Origin: Granulicella sp. 5B5 | GTDB lineage: Bacteria; Acidobacteriota; Terriglobia; Terriglobales; Acidobacteriaceae | Length of the DNA: 64,000 nt | Assembly (NCBI RefSeq): GCF_014083945.1 | Contig: NZ_CP046444.1 | Location: forward strand, 3,224,001-3,288,000 | Reading direction: 5' to 3' | Part shown: positions 35,679-43,324 of the stretch, piece by piece | How the letters are laid out: each line of letters starts with the position of its first letter | Position numbering within the stretch: the stretch's first letter is position 1 | The notes under the pieces: model-generated | The model's database searches: none | What the model saw: only the letters and a program-made list of their open reading frames with translations | Told to the model about the DNA's origin: nothing | Program-made: the position numbers and the translations under genes

Positions 35679-37091
35679 ATGTTGAACGGAAATCGGTTGT
35701 TCCCCGCAGAGAGTGCAGCGCGCGCAGTCGCTGTGAAGCTATACGACATCGTTCGCGACCTCCCCATCATCAGCCCACACGGTCACACTGACCCGCAGTG
35801 GTTCGCTGACAACAAGCCGTTCCCAAATCCTACGGCGCTGTTTCTGCAGCCGGATCACTATGTCTTCCGGATGCTGTACTCGCAGGGCGTGAGCCTGGAG
35901 TCGTTGGGAGTGCCGCAGCAGGGAGCGTACCCGGATCCGAACCCGGCGCTGGTGGACCCGCGTGAGGCGTGGCGTATCTTCGCTAGGCACTATTATCTGT
36001 TTCGCGGTACTCCGACGCGGTTGTGGCTCGACTATGCCTTTGAGAACCAGTTTGGCCTGAAGGAGCGGCTGAGCGAGCACAATGCCGACGAGTACTACGA
36101 GACGATCGACAAGGAGTTGCAGACGCCGGAGTTTCTGCCGCGGACTCTCTTTGAAAAGTTCAATATCGAGGTCCTCTCGACGACAGATACTGCGATCGAT
36201 ACGTTGGAGCAGCACGAGAAGATCAAGGCGTCGGGGTGGACGGGGCGTGTGCTGCCGACGTTCCGTCCGGATTCGGTGGTAGATGCGGAGTACATCGGGT
36301 TCCATGACAACATCCGGAAGTTGGGTGAGCTGACCAATGAGGATGTCTCCAGTTGGAAGGGGTATCTGGATGCGCTGCGTAACCGGCGGAAGTACTTCAT
36401 TGAGCATGGCGCGACGGCGACGGACCATGGGCACCTGACTGCGATGACAGCGGATCTGCCGTTCAATGAGGCTGCGGCGTTGTATGAGCGCATCTACACG
36501 GGCAAGACGCGTCCTGGTGACATCGAGCTGTTCCAGGCGCAGATGCTTACCGAGCTTGCGGGCATGAGCGTGGAAGATGGGCTGACGATGCAGCTGCATC
36601 CAGGGTCGATCCGGAACCACAACCAGAAGGTGTATGAGAAGTTCGGGCGCGATAAGGGAGCGGACATTCCTTCGCCTACCGAGTATGTGCGTTCGCTGCG
36701 GCCGCTGCTGAACAAGTATGGCAATGAGCCCAACTTCATCTTCATTCTGTTCACGCTGGATGAGTCGACGTTCTCGCGGGAGCTGGCGCCGCTGGCGGGG
36801 CACTACCCCTGCCTGAGGCTGGGGCCGCCGTGGTGGTTCCATGACTCGCCGGAGGGGATGATGCGGTTCCGGGAGACGGCGACGGAGACGGCTGGGTTCT
36901 ACAACACGGTCGGGTTCAACGACGATACGCGGGCGTTCCTGTCCATCCCGGCGCGGCATGATGTGGCGCGTCGTGTCGACTGTGCGTTCCTGGGACGGCT
37001 GGTTGCGGAGCACCGGCTGGATGAGGATGAGGCGGTCGAACTGGCGCATGACCTGACGGTTGGATTGGTGCGGAAGGCGTACAAGCTGTAA
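35679..37091 (+). CDS. uxaC: glucuronate/galacturonate isomerase
   Basis: Converts D-glucuronate to D-fructuronate and D-galacturonate to D-tagaturonate. The 470-aa protein shows the N-terminal metal-type motif ISPHGHTDPQWFADN, SLESLGVP, the central TDTAIDTLEQH and the late WWFHDSPEGM. ATG 35679 with GGAG 8 nt upstream (a TTG codon precedes it). First gene of the uronate group and the first + strand gene past the base-skew switch. Closed by a large hairpin. Confidence 0.93.
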   Translation: MLNGNRLFPAESAARAVAVKLYDIVRDLPIISPHGHTDPQWFADNKPFPNPTALFLQPDHYVFRMLYSQGVSLESLGVPQQGAYPDPNPALVDPREAWRIFARHYYLFRGTPTRLWLDYAFENQFGLKERLSEHNADEYYETIDKELQTPEFLPRTLFEKFNIEVLSTTDTAIDTLEQHEKIKASGWTGRVLPTFRPDSVVDAEYIGFHDNIRKLGELTNEDVSSWKGYLDALRNRRKYFIEHGATATDHGHLTAMTADLPFNEAAALYERIYTGKTRPGDIELFQAQMLTELAGMSVEDGLTMQLHPGSIRNHNQKVYEKFGRDKGADIPSPTEYVRSLRPLLNKYGNEPNFIFILFTLDESTFSRELAPLAGHYPCLRLGPPWWFHDSPEGMMRFRETATETAGFYNTVGFNDDTRAFLSIPARHDVARRVDCAFLGRLVAEHRLDEDEAVELAHDLTVGLVRKAYKL

Positions 37092-37130
37092 CCCCCCACC
37101 CCTCCCCCCGGGTACTTTTTGATTCAAAGC

Positions 37131-37199
37131 CCTCAGCGGATTGGAGTTAGGAGCGGACTTGTTAAGGTCTGATCCCCCTCCTATCCGCTGAGGGTTTTT
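37131..37199 (+). terminator. large terminator hairpin after uxaC
   Basis: CCCTCAGCGGAT / ATCCGCTGAGGG, 12 bp perfect, with an inner AGGAG/CTCCT pairing and five T after the stem. The remaining ~160 nt to the GH16 gene show nothing. Confidence 0.8.
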
Positions 37200-37359
37200 G
37201 CAGATGTGCCCGTAGCTCGCCTAGTTCTATTGTAGCGGTTTGAGACGGGTGTTTCGTTCGTTCTAAGTGGTTTATAGTGAGTCATTTAGAAGATCATAGG
37301 CTTGACAGATTTTGGGTGGTAGAAACGGGCCGCGATGCTGCCGACGCATGGCTCCAGAT

Positions 37360-38199
37360 TCATTGGAGTTGATAGAAGCGGACGTAGTCGACCCACATTC
37401 TGCCGGTGGGCGGCGTGGTGGCGTCGACAGTTCCTGCGAAACCGGCCTCGCCGACGGCGAAGTTCAGGATCACGAAAAAGGGATGGTTGTAGACCCAGTG
37501 GGTGCCGGGTGGGAGATCCGCGGGTGTGATGACTGCGTAGGGTTTGGCGGGGTCATCGCGGTAGAACTCCATGCGGTCTTTGGACCAGGTCATGCCGTAG
37601 GTGTGGAAGTTGCCGTCGTCGATGCGACCGGCTACACCGTTGACGGCGGGAAAGGTGTAGGTGTGGCTGATGCCTTTGCCGCCGCTGTAGCCGGGGCCGT
37701 GGAGGGTGGATGAGGTGGTGTTCGGGCCGTACTTCTGGACCCACTCCATGATGTCCTGCTCGCCGCTGGTGGGCCAGCCTACTTTGTCGATGTTGTCGCC
37801 GAGGAGCCAGAAGGCGGGCCAGAAACCGGCGCCTGGTTCCATGCGCAGGCGAGCTTCGACGCGGCCGTAGAGGAGCGTGTGTTTGCCCTGGGTGTTGAGG
37901 CGGGCGGAGCTCCAGAGCTGGTTGTGGTGGATGGCGTGGAGGACGAGGTGGCCCTGGCCGTCGAGGAAGGCGTTGGGCTGGCGGTCGTCGCAGGGGCCTT
38001 CGTGTTCGTGGGGCTGGCAGTACCACTCGATCTCGTGGTTGCCCTGCGGTCCCCAGCCGCGTTCGAAGTCCCAGTCGGTGGCTGAAGGGAGGGAGTTGGC
38101 GGGGCCGTTGAACTCGTCAGACCAGACGAGGTGCCAAGTTTGGGCTTGGGCAATCCCGGTGAACAGAAGTGCGGCGAGGAGTGTGAGGAGTGTGCGCAT
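37360..38199 (-). CDS. secreted GH16 family beta-glucanase
   Basis: 279-aa endo-glucanase-like hydrolase. Signal peptide MRTLLTLLAALLFTGIAQA, then the jelly-roll fold with WHLVWSDEFNG at the start and the catalytic stretch GEQDIMEW, which carries the Glu-x-Asp-x-x-Glu triad. Related enzymes cut beta-1,3 or mixed beta-1,3/1,4-glucans. ATG 38199 is preferred to an upstream TTG because it starts the signal peptide. It lies on the opposite strand inside the uronate cluster and probably serves outside the cell. Confidence 0.9.
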   Translation of the reverse strand: MRTLLTLLAALLFTGIAQAQTWHLVWSDEFNGPANSLPSATDWDFERGWGPQGNHEIEWYCQPHEHEGPCDDRQPNAFLDGQGHLVLHAIHHNQLWSSARLNTQGKHTLLYGRVEARLRMEPGAGFWPAFWLLGDNIDKVGWPTSGEQDIMEWVQKYGPNTTSSTLHGPGYSGGKGISHTYTFPAVNGVAGRIDDGNFHTYGMTWSKDRMEFYRDDPAKPYAVITPADLPPGTHWVYNHPFFVILNFAVGEAGFAGTVDATTPPTGRMWVDYVRFYQLQ

Positions 38200-38216
38200 C
38201 GCGTGGGCAAGGTGGA

Positions 38217-38648
38217 TCAAGGTTGGAAGGGATTATGCCAGCGGAGGTCTGAGAAGCGCGCAAAGTCGCTGTCGTTGGTGTGTACGACGGCGTTGTGTTC
38301 GATGGCTATAGCGGCGATGGCCGCGTCAGTGAATATCTGGCCGAGCGCATTGGCCTGGACAGCGAGCTTCTGGAGGATGCCCCAGTGGTCGCGACCTGGG
38401 TAAAGGACTTGAACGTGCGGGTATTTAAGCCAACCGTCCGCGAAAGCAATAGCCTGCTGAATACTGAGACGGGATGCGCCAAAGGCTGCGCCGGTTGAGA
38501 TGCGGATGAACGCGTGCAGGCAAATCACGGGTATACCGATGGATTCGACTCCATGCAAAGCATCTTGCCAATAGGCGCGCGCCTCAGAATAGAAGGGGGA
38601 ATTGTAGTTATGGGCGTACAGCAGCAGATTCGTGTCGGGCGCGATCAC
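38217..38648 (-). CDS. vapC: PIN-domain toxin, VapC-like, with altered acidic residue
   Basis: 143-aa PIN ribonuclease-like protein. First acidic site in APDTNLLLYA; later Asp in FTDAAIAAIAIEH and TNDSDFARF. The usual second acidic residue, Glu in the family pattern xEFLR, is Ala here (LHAFIRI), so one of four metal ligands seems lost. GTG 38648 begins inside the antitoxin gene, a 41-nt overlap typical of toxin-antitoxin pairs. The stop is 17 nt before the start of the GH16 gene on the same strand. Confidence 0.78.
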   Translation of the reverse strand: MIAPDTNLLLYAHNYNSPFYSEARAYWQDALHGVESIGIPVICLHAFIRISTGAAFGASRLSIQQAIAFADGWLKYPHVQVLYPGRDHWGILQKLAVQANALGQIFTDAAIAAIAIEHNAVVHTNDSDFARFSDLRWHNPFQP

Positions 38649-38892
38649 GCTTGTCCTCGTAGGCTTCAATCTCCATCTGGTAGTCGATCTCCTTCGGAGT
38701 AAGCCCCTTCCACTTTTCGGGTGTTTCGAGAGCAAACGATTCGCCCACAGCAGTTCTGTTTCGTGGATCGTCGATGGCAAAGTACTTACGGAGCAAGCGG
38801 TTTGCGATTGCGTCGATAGTCTCGCCTGAGCGGCGCGACTCTTCCTCCAACTTGCTGAGGATGTCCGGATTGAGATCGACGGCGATGCTCAT
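38608..38892 (-). CDS. vapB: VapB-type ribbon-helix-helix antitoxin
   Basis: 94 aa; the N-terminus MSIAVDLNPDILSKLEEESRRSGETIDAIANRLLRKYF is a ribbon-helix-helix DNA-binding pattern (shown here as family identification), and the acidic C-terminal part would bind and neutralise the PIN protein. ATG 38892 is chosen because the fold starts there. Upstream and overlapping with vapC, so likely autoregulated. Confidence 0.75.
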   Translation of the reverse strand: MSIAVDLNPDILSKLEEESRRSGETIDAIANRLLRKYFAIDDPRNRTAVGESFALETPEKWKGLTPKEIDYQMEIEAYEDKRDRARHESAAVRP

Positions 38893-39041
38893 AGGTTGAT
38901 GATGGAAGGGTTGATTGATGTATGTCAAGGAGCTGTCTGCACACAATTGAGAAAGTTGAGAAAGTGAACCAATATGAATCAGACTGTCTGTGTTGTGAAG
39001 AAGCCTTGTAACCTTACTAGAGGACGCGGAAAGAGGTTGCC

Positions 39042-39980
39042 TTGCCCGATCTAAAGCTTTTCACAACTGATGGCGATATTGCGGTTGAACTGCGTAGCCG
39101 TTCGGTTGCTGTCGAGCGCTCCTTGCAATCATTAATCGAAAAAAATCTTGAAGTGATGCTTGGCGTTCGTTTTTTAGACTCTGAATACTCGACAGGAAGA
39201 GTGCATGGCGGCAGGATCGATTCTTTAGGGCTAGATGAAGATAACTTACCTGTCATCGTGGAATACAAACGAAGAGTTGACGAGAATGTCATCAATCAAG
39301 GGCTCTTTTACCTAGATTGGCTGATGGATCATCAAGCTGAGTTTCAGCTACTTGTAACCAAGAAGCTTGGCGCTCAGGAAGCCGAGCGAATCGATTGGAG
39401 TGGTCCTCGGCTCATATGTATTGCGAGTGACTTCACCCGTTATGACGAACATGCTGTCCAGCAAATCGCGCGAGGTATCGATCTAATTCGCTACAGGAGA
39501 TACGGTGATGACATGCTTCTCCTTGAGTTGACGAATGGTACCTGGTCGGCAACAGAAGGCACTCCGACTGTTCAGAATCCTGAGTTTAAAGCAGATTCCA
39601 GCGCACATCGACTAACTCCAGGCCAAAGAGGGTTTTTCGAGGCATTCTCTAAAAGTTCTCCGCAGCTACAGGCGCTTTATGGTGATGTGGAGCAATTCAT
39701 TAAAAGTCTTGGCGACGACGTGCAGGTAAAGCAGTTGAAGCACTACAAAGCTTTTCGGCGTTTTCGCAATTTTGCGACGATGGAGATTCATTCAGCTGGG
39801 AATGAGATAGTACTCGGGCTTAAGGTCAATATTGACTCCGTAAGCTTAGAAGATGGATTCATTCGAGATGTACGAGAGATCGGCCACTTCGGAACAGGGA
39901 ATGTTCAGATTCGGATTGCCGATCAAGCCGATTTTGAAAGAGCCAAGGAATCAATGATTGCGGCGTATAACGCCGAATAG
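39042..39980 (+). CDS. PD-(D/E)XK nuclease-like protein with DUF5655 domain
   Basis: 312 aa. The N-terminal half has the nuclease core Asp60 ... Glu74-x-Lys76 (RIDSLG, VIVEYKRR), as in NucS/DUF91-like PD-(D/E)XK proteins. The C-terminal half (~215-310; LKHYKAFRRFRNFATMEIH) matches DUF5655. TTG start with AAGAGG 5 nt upstream. Base use is visibly less GC-rich than in its neighbours, and with vapBC it looks like an acquired patch. Cellular role unknown; DNA repair or defence are possible. Confidence 0.72.
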   Translation: MPDLKLFTTDGDIAVELRSRSVAVERSLQSLIEKNLEVMLGVRFLDSEYSTGRVHGGRIDSLGLDEDNLPVIVEYKRRVDENVINQGLFYLDWLMDHQAEFQLLVTKKLGAQEAERIDWSGPRLICIASDFTRYDEHAVQQIARGIDLIRYRRYGDDMLLLELTNGTWSATEGTPTVQNPEFKADSSAHRLTPGQRGFFEAFSKSSPQLQALYGDVEQFIKSLGDDVQVKQLKHYKAFRRFRNFATMEIHSAGNEIVLGLKVNIDSVSLEDGFIRDVREIGHFGTGNVQIRIADQADFERAKESMIAAYNAE

Positions 39981-39998
39981 TGGGTATTGAGAGGATGT

Positions 39999-41276
39999 AT
40001 GAGTTTATTTTTTGCAGCAGGATCGCCGACTACTGAGATGTCTCTCGCCGAGATGAAGGCGGGGTTGTTTGAAGCGCTGGGTAAGCTGGGTGAGCGCAAG
40101 CGGGTGCTTGCGGTGCCGCCGGACTTTACGCGGTTCCACTCGCAGAGCGGCGTGCTGACCGAGATGGCGTGGGAGTACTACGGCGATAGGCTGGTGGATG
40201 TGCTGCCGGCGCTGGGTACGCATACGGCGATGCCAGACCACCAGATTGCGACGATGTTTGGGAAGACGCCGCGCGATCTATTTCGCGTGCATAACTGGCG
40301 CGATGACATTGTGACGCTGGGTGAGATTCCGAGCGAGTTCATGCTGGAGGTGAGCGAGGGGAAGCTCGACTACACTTGGCCGGCGCAGGTGAACAAGCTG
40401 CTGCGGGATGGCGGTCATGATTTGATTTTGAGCATTGGGCAGGTGGTGCCGCATGAGGTTGTCGGCATGGCCAATGGGAACAAGAATATCTTTATTGGAA
40501 CCGGCGGTGTGATGGGGATTCATCGCTCGCACTTTCTGGGTGCGGTGTATGGGATGGAGCGCATGATGGGGCGTGCGGATACTCCGGTGCGGCGGGTGCT
40601 GAACTATGCGAGCGAGCATTTTGGGGACAAGCTGCCGCAGATCGTCTATGTGCAGACCGTCGTGAACAAGAACGATAAGGGCGAGCTGGTGATGCGCGGG
40701 TTGTACATCGGCGATGATACGGAGTGCTTTGAGAAGGCCGCGGCGCTGAGTTTGCAGTGCAACTTCCTGATGATGGACCGCGAAATGAAGAAGGCGGTGG
40801 TGTATCTCGATCCGCATGAGTTCCACTCGACGTGGCTGGGGAACAAGAGCGTGTACCGGACACGGATGGCGCTGGCGGATGATGCCGAGTTGATTGTGCT
40901 GGCTCCGGGGGTGCGTGAGTTTGGTGAGGACAAGACGATCGATAAGCTTATCCGGCGGTATGGGTACTGCGGCACGCCCAAGACGCTGGAGTATGTGAAG
41001 AGCGATCCGGAGCTTGCGGGGAACCTTTCAGCGGCGGCGCATTTGATCCATGGATCGAGCGAGGGAAGGTTTACGATCCGGTACTGTCCGGGGCACCTGA
41101 CGCGGGAGGAGATCGAGGGCGTCCACTTCGAGTATGGCGACCTGGCCGAGTACACCGCGAAGTATGATCCGGCGAAGCTTTCCGATGGGTGGAATGTGGT
41201 GGATGGTGAGGAGATCTTCTATATCTCGAACCCTGGGCTCGGGTTGTGGGCGTATGAGGGACGGTTCAAGGAGTAG
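39999..41276 (+). CDS. LarA-superfamily nickel-pincer racemase/epimerase, proposed hexonate 2-epimerase
   Basis: 425-aa protein of the lactate racemase (DUF2088) superfamily, which inverts the alpha-carbon of 2-hydroxyacids using a nickel-pincer nucleotide bound to a Lys. The key residues are present at LarA spacing: His75 (GTHTAMPD), His152 and Lys162 (VVPHEVVGMANGNKN), His178 (GIHRSH). GAGAGGA precedes ATG 39999. It lies 18 nt after the DUF5655 gene and before uxaE, gntK and an SDR. That context points to a sugar acid, D-mannonate to D-gluconate, rather than lactate. No larB, larC or larE is in the window. Confidence 0.8.
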   Translation: MSLFFAAGSPTTEMSLAEMKAGLFEALGKLGERKRVLAVPPDFTRFHSQSGVLTEMAWEYYGDRLVDVLPALGTHTAMPDHQIATMFGKTPRDLFRVHNWRDDIVTLGEIPSEFMLEVSEGKLDYTWPAQVNKLLRDGGHDLILSIGQVVPHEVVGMANGNKNIFIGTGGVMGIHRSHFLGAVYGMERMMGRADTPVRRVLNYASEHFGDKLPQIVYVQTVVNKNDKGELVMRGLYIGDDTECFEKAAALSLQCNFLMMDREMKKAVVYLDPHEFHSTWLGNKSVYRTRMALADDAELIVLAPGVREFGEDKTIDKLIRRYGYCGTPKTLEYVKSDPELAGNLSAAAHLIHGSSEGRFTIRYCPGHLTREEIEGVHFEYGDLAEYTAKYDPAKLSDGWNVVDGEEIFYISNPGLGLWAYEGRFKE

Positions 41277-41307
41277 GGAAATGTACGGAGCCAGGGGCGC
41301 CAATCTT

Positions 41308-41335
41308 GTCTGACGTTCTATTTGCGCGGTCAGAC
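41308..41335. promoter_or_regulatory. inverted repeat in the uxaE leader
   Basis: GTCTGAC (41308-41314) and GTCAGAC (41329-41335), 14-nt loop, between the LarA-like gene and uxaE. TTGTCTGAC resembles the uxaC palindrome, so it may be an operator or a weak terminator. Confidence 0.4.
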
Positions 41336-41430
41336 TGGATGGGGGTATGCTTGAGGGCGGTAATGTGCAGCCGCGCTCGCAGTCAGGGGGCGCCGCCTGC
41401 TGTATGTAGTGATTTCAGGAGTGGATAGAG

Positions 41431-42693
41431 ATGGCTGAAGGATTGAAGCTGCCGAGGTTTTCGGTGGGTGTGGGTGACCGGTTTGCGCATCAGGCGAAGG
41501 CGCAGTTGGCGGCGTGCATCAAGGCTGCGGAGGCTGGTGTCGAGGTGATTCCGGTGTGGAACAAGTCGAACCGCGAGCACACGATCATCGGTACGGAGCC
41601 AAGCCAGACGCGCAAGGCCGCGGATGCGGCGGTGAAGGAACTCGGCTGGAAGAAGCCGTACTTTGTGGACGCCGATCACATCACGCTGAAGACGGTGGAC
41701 CGCTTTGTGGAACCGGGCGACTTCTTTACGCTGGATGTGGCCGAAGAGATCGGCAAAGCTGCAGCGCCGACGGATGTGGACGCGTTTGTGGCGCGGCATC
41801 CGGAGCTGATTGGCGAGGTGTCGATTCCGCGGATTGCTGCGCCGTTCAAGACGGATGTGGCGTTTGTTAAGGGTGTCGCGAACAAGTTTTTGGCGGCGGT
41901 GCAGGATGCCGGGAAGATCTATCGGCACCTAGTCGAGGTGAAGGGCGAGGGTAAGTTCGTTCCGGAGATCTCGATGGACGAGACCGATGCGCCGCAGACG
42001 CCGGTTGAACTGCTGATTATCCTGGCGGCGATTGCGGATGAGAAGATCCCGATCCAGACGATTGCGCCGAAGTTTACGGGGCGCTTCAACAAGGGCGTGG
42101 ACTATGTGGGCGATGTGGCGCAGTTTACCAAGGAGTTCGAGGAAGACCTGGCGGCGATTGCGTTTGCAGTGAAGCGCTATGGGCTGCCGGAGAACCTGAA
42201 ACTGAGCGTGCACTCGGGGTCGGACAAGTTTTCGATCTATAAGGTGATCCATGATGCGGTGCTGAAGTTCGATGCAGGTGTGCATGTGAAGACGGCCGGT
42301 ACGACCTGGCTGGAGGAACTGATCGGACTGGCTGAGGCTGGCGGTGAGGGGCTGGTTATCGCGAAGGAAGTGTATGCCGAGGCGTTCGCGCATGCCGAGG
42401 AGCTTTGCAAGCCGTATGCGACGGTGATCGACATTGATTATGCGAAGCTGCCGAGTGTGGAGGAAGTGAACGGCTGGACGAGTGAGCAGTATACCGACGC
42501 TCTGCGGCATGATCAGAAGAACCCTGCATACAACCCGAGCTTCCGGCAGTTGCTGCATGTGGGGTTCAAGGTGGCGGCCAAGATGGGCGACAAGTACCTG
42601 AAGGCGCTCGAGGCGAATGAAGAGATCGTGGCGAAGAATGTGACGACGAACCTGTTCGACCGGCACATCAAGCCGATCTTCCTGGGACAGTAG
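41431..42693 (+). CDS. uxaE: tagaturonate (fructuronate) epimerase
   Basis: 420-aa protein of the UxaE family, which interconverts D-tagaturonate and D-fructuronate, letting galacturonate join the glucuronate branch. Recognised by LPRFSVGVGDRFAHQAKAQL, PVWNKSNREHTIIGTEP, FVDADHITL, then LSVHSGSDKFSIY and HVKTAGTTWLEEL, with conserved His, Asp and Glu that fit metal-dependent sugar chemistry. AGGAG lies upstream of ATG. Next to gntK and the SDR, with uxaC 4.3 kb upstream. Confidence 0.87.
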   Translation: MAEGLKLPRFSVGVGDRFAHQAKAQLAACIKAAEAGVEVIPVWNKSNREHTIIGTEPSQTRKAADAAVKELGWKKPYFVDADHITLKTVDRFVEPGDFFTLDVAEEIGKAAAPTDVDAFVARHPELIGEVSIPRIAAPFKTDVAFVKGVANKFLAAVQDAGKIYRHLVEVKGEGKFVPEISMDETDAPQTPVELLIILAAIADEKIPIQTIAPKFTGRFNKGVDYVGDVAQFTKEFEEDLAAIAFAVKRYGLPENLKLSVHSGSDKFSIYKVIHDAVLKFDAGVHVKTAGTTWLEELIGLAEAGGEGLVIAKEVYAEAFAHAEELCKPYATVIDIDYAKLPSVEEVNGWTSEQYTDALRHDQKNPAYNPSFRQLLHVGFKVAAKMGDKYLKALEANEEIVAKNVTTNLFDRHIKPIFLGQ

Positions 42694-42694
42694 G

Positions 42695-42746
42695 ACAGAA
42701 CGCAGAGTCGGCAGAGGTTGCCGAGGTTGCGCAGAGGAAAAGAGGG
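42695..42746 (-). repeat. CTCTGCG-type dispersed repeat, inverted copy
   Basis: CGCAGAG and GCGCAGAGGAAAAGAGG motifs between uxaE and gntK; on the minus strand this resembles the copies at 22437 and 32169. Confidence 0.5.
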
Positions 42747-42817
42747 CGCGGGCTGCGGCTCGCGCCCAGTGGTTTCAGGCTGTTATGGTGGTGGAGTCGA
42801 TTTCGTTCGGAGTTGGG

Positions 42818-43306
42818 ATGATCGTTGTTTTGATGGGCGTCAGCGGATCGGGCAAGACTACCATTGGTACGCTGCTGGCGGAGCGGATGGGCACGGTGTT
42901 TGCGGATGCGGACGACTACCATCCGGAGGCCAACAAGGCCAAGATGGCGGCGGGGCATCCGCTGAATGATGAAGACCGGCAGCCGTGGCTGGAGACGCTG
43001 AATGCGTTGCTGCGTGGCTGGCATGAGAGCGAGACCGGCGGTGTGCTGGCGTGCTCGGCGCTGAAGGAAAAGTATCGCGAGACCCTGAGCAGCGGGATGG
43101 CTATCGGCACGGTGAAGTTTGTGCTGCTGGATGGGTCGAAGGAACTGATTGCCGAGCGGCTGGCACAGCGGCACCACGAGTACATGAACCCGAAGCTTCT
43201 GGAAAGCCAGCTGGCGACGCTGGAGAAGCCCAAGGATGCGTTGTGCATTGCGAATGACAAATCTCCGGAAGAGGTCGTCAGCGAGATTCTGGAGCAGATC
43301 AAGTAG
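42818..43306 (+). CDS. gntK: gluconokinase
   Basis: Phosphorylates D-gluconate to 6-phosphogluconate with ATP. The 162-aa product begins with the P-loop VLMGVSGSGKTTIG, followed by DADDYHPEANKAKMAAGHPLND, the gluconate-binding signature of GntK, then CSALKEKYR. ATG 42818 with GGAG 5 nt upstream is preferred to an earlier start. The next gene begins 18 nt downstream. In this cluster it would trap gluconate formed from mannonate. Confidence 0.92.
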   Translation: MIVVLMGVSGSGKTTIGTLLAERMGTVFADADDYHPEANKAKMAAGHPLNDEDRQPWLETLNALLRGWHESETGGVLACSALKEKYRETLSSGMAIGTVKFVLLDGSKELIAERLAQRHHEYMNPKLLESQLATLEKPKDALCIANDKSPEEVVSEILEQIK

Positions 43307-43324
43307 GAATTGTTAGGAGAGACG

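Noticed and set aside
35739-37127. 462-codon open frame on the minus strand opposite uxaC
   Set aside because: Arg/Gln/Leu-rich composition without a motif; shadow of the uxaC codons.
39999-41276. Plain lactate racemase for the rhamnose-derived lactate
   Set aside because: Catalytic residues allow it, but the gene sits with uxaE, gntK and an SDR, 6 kb from the rhamnose genes, and the RhaD/LutABC route would not need racemisation.
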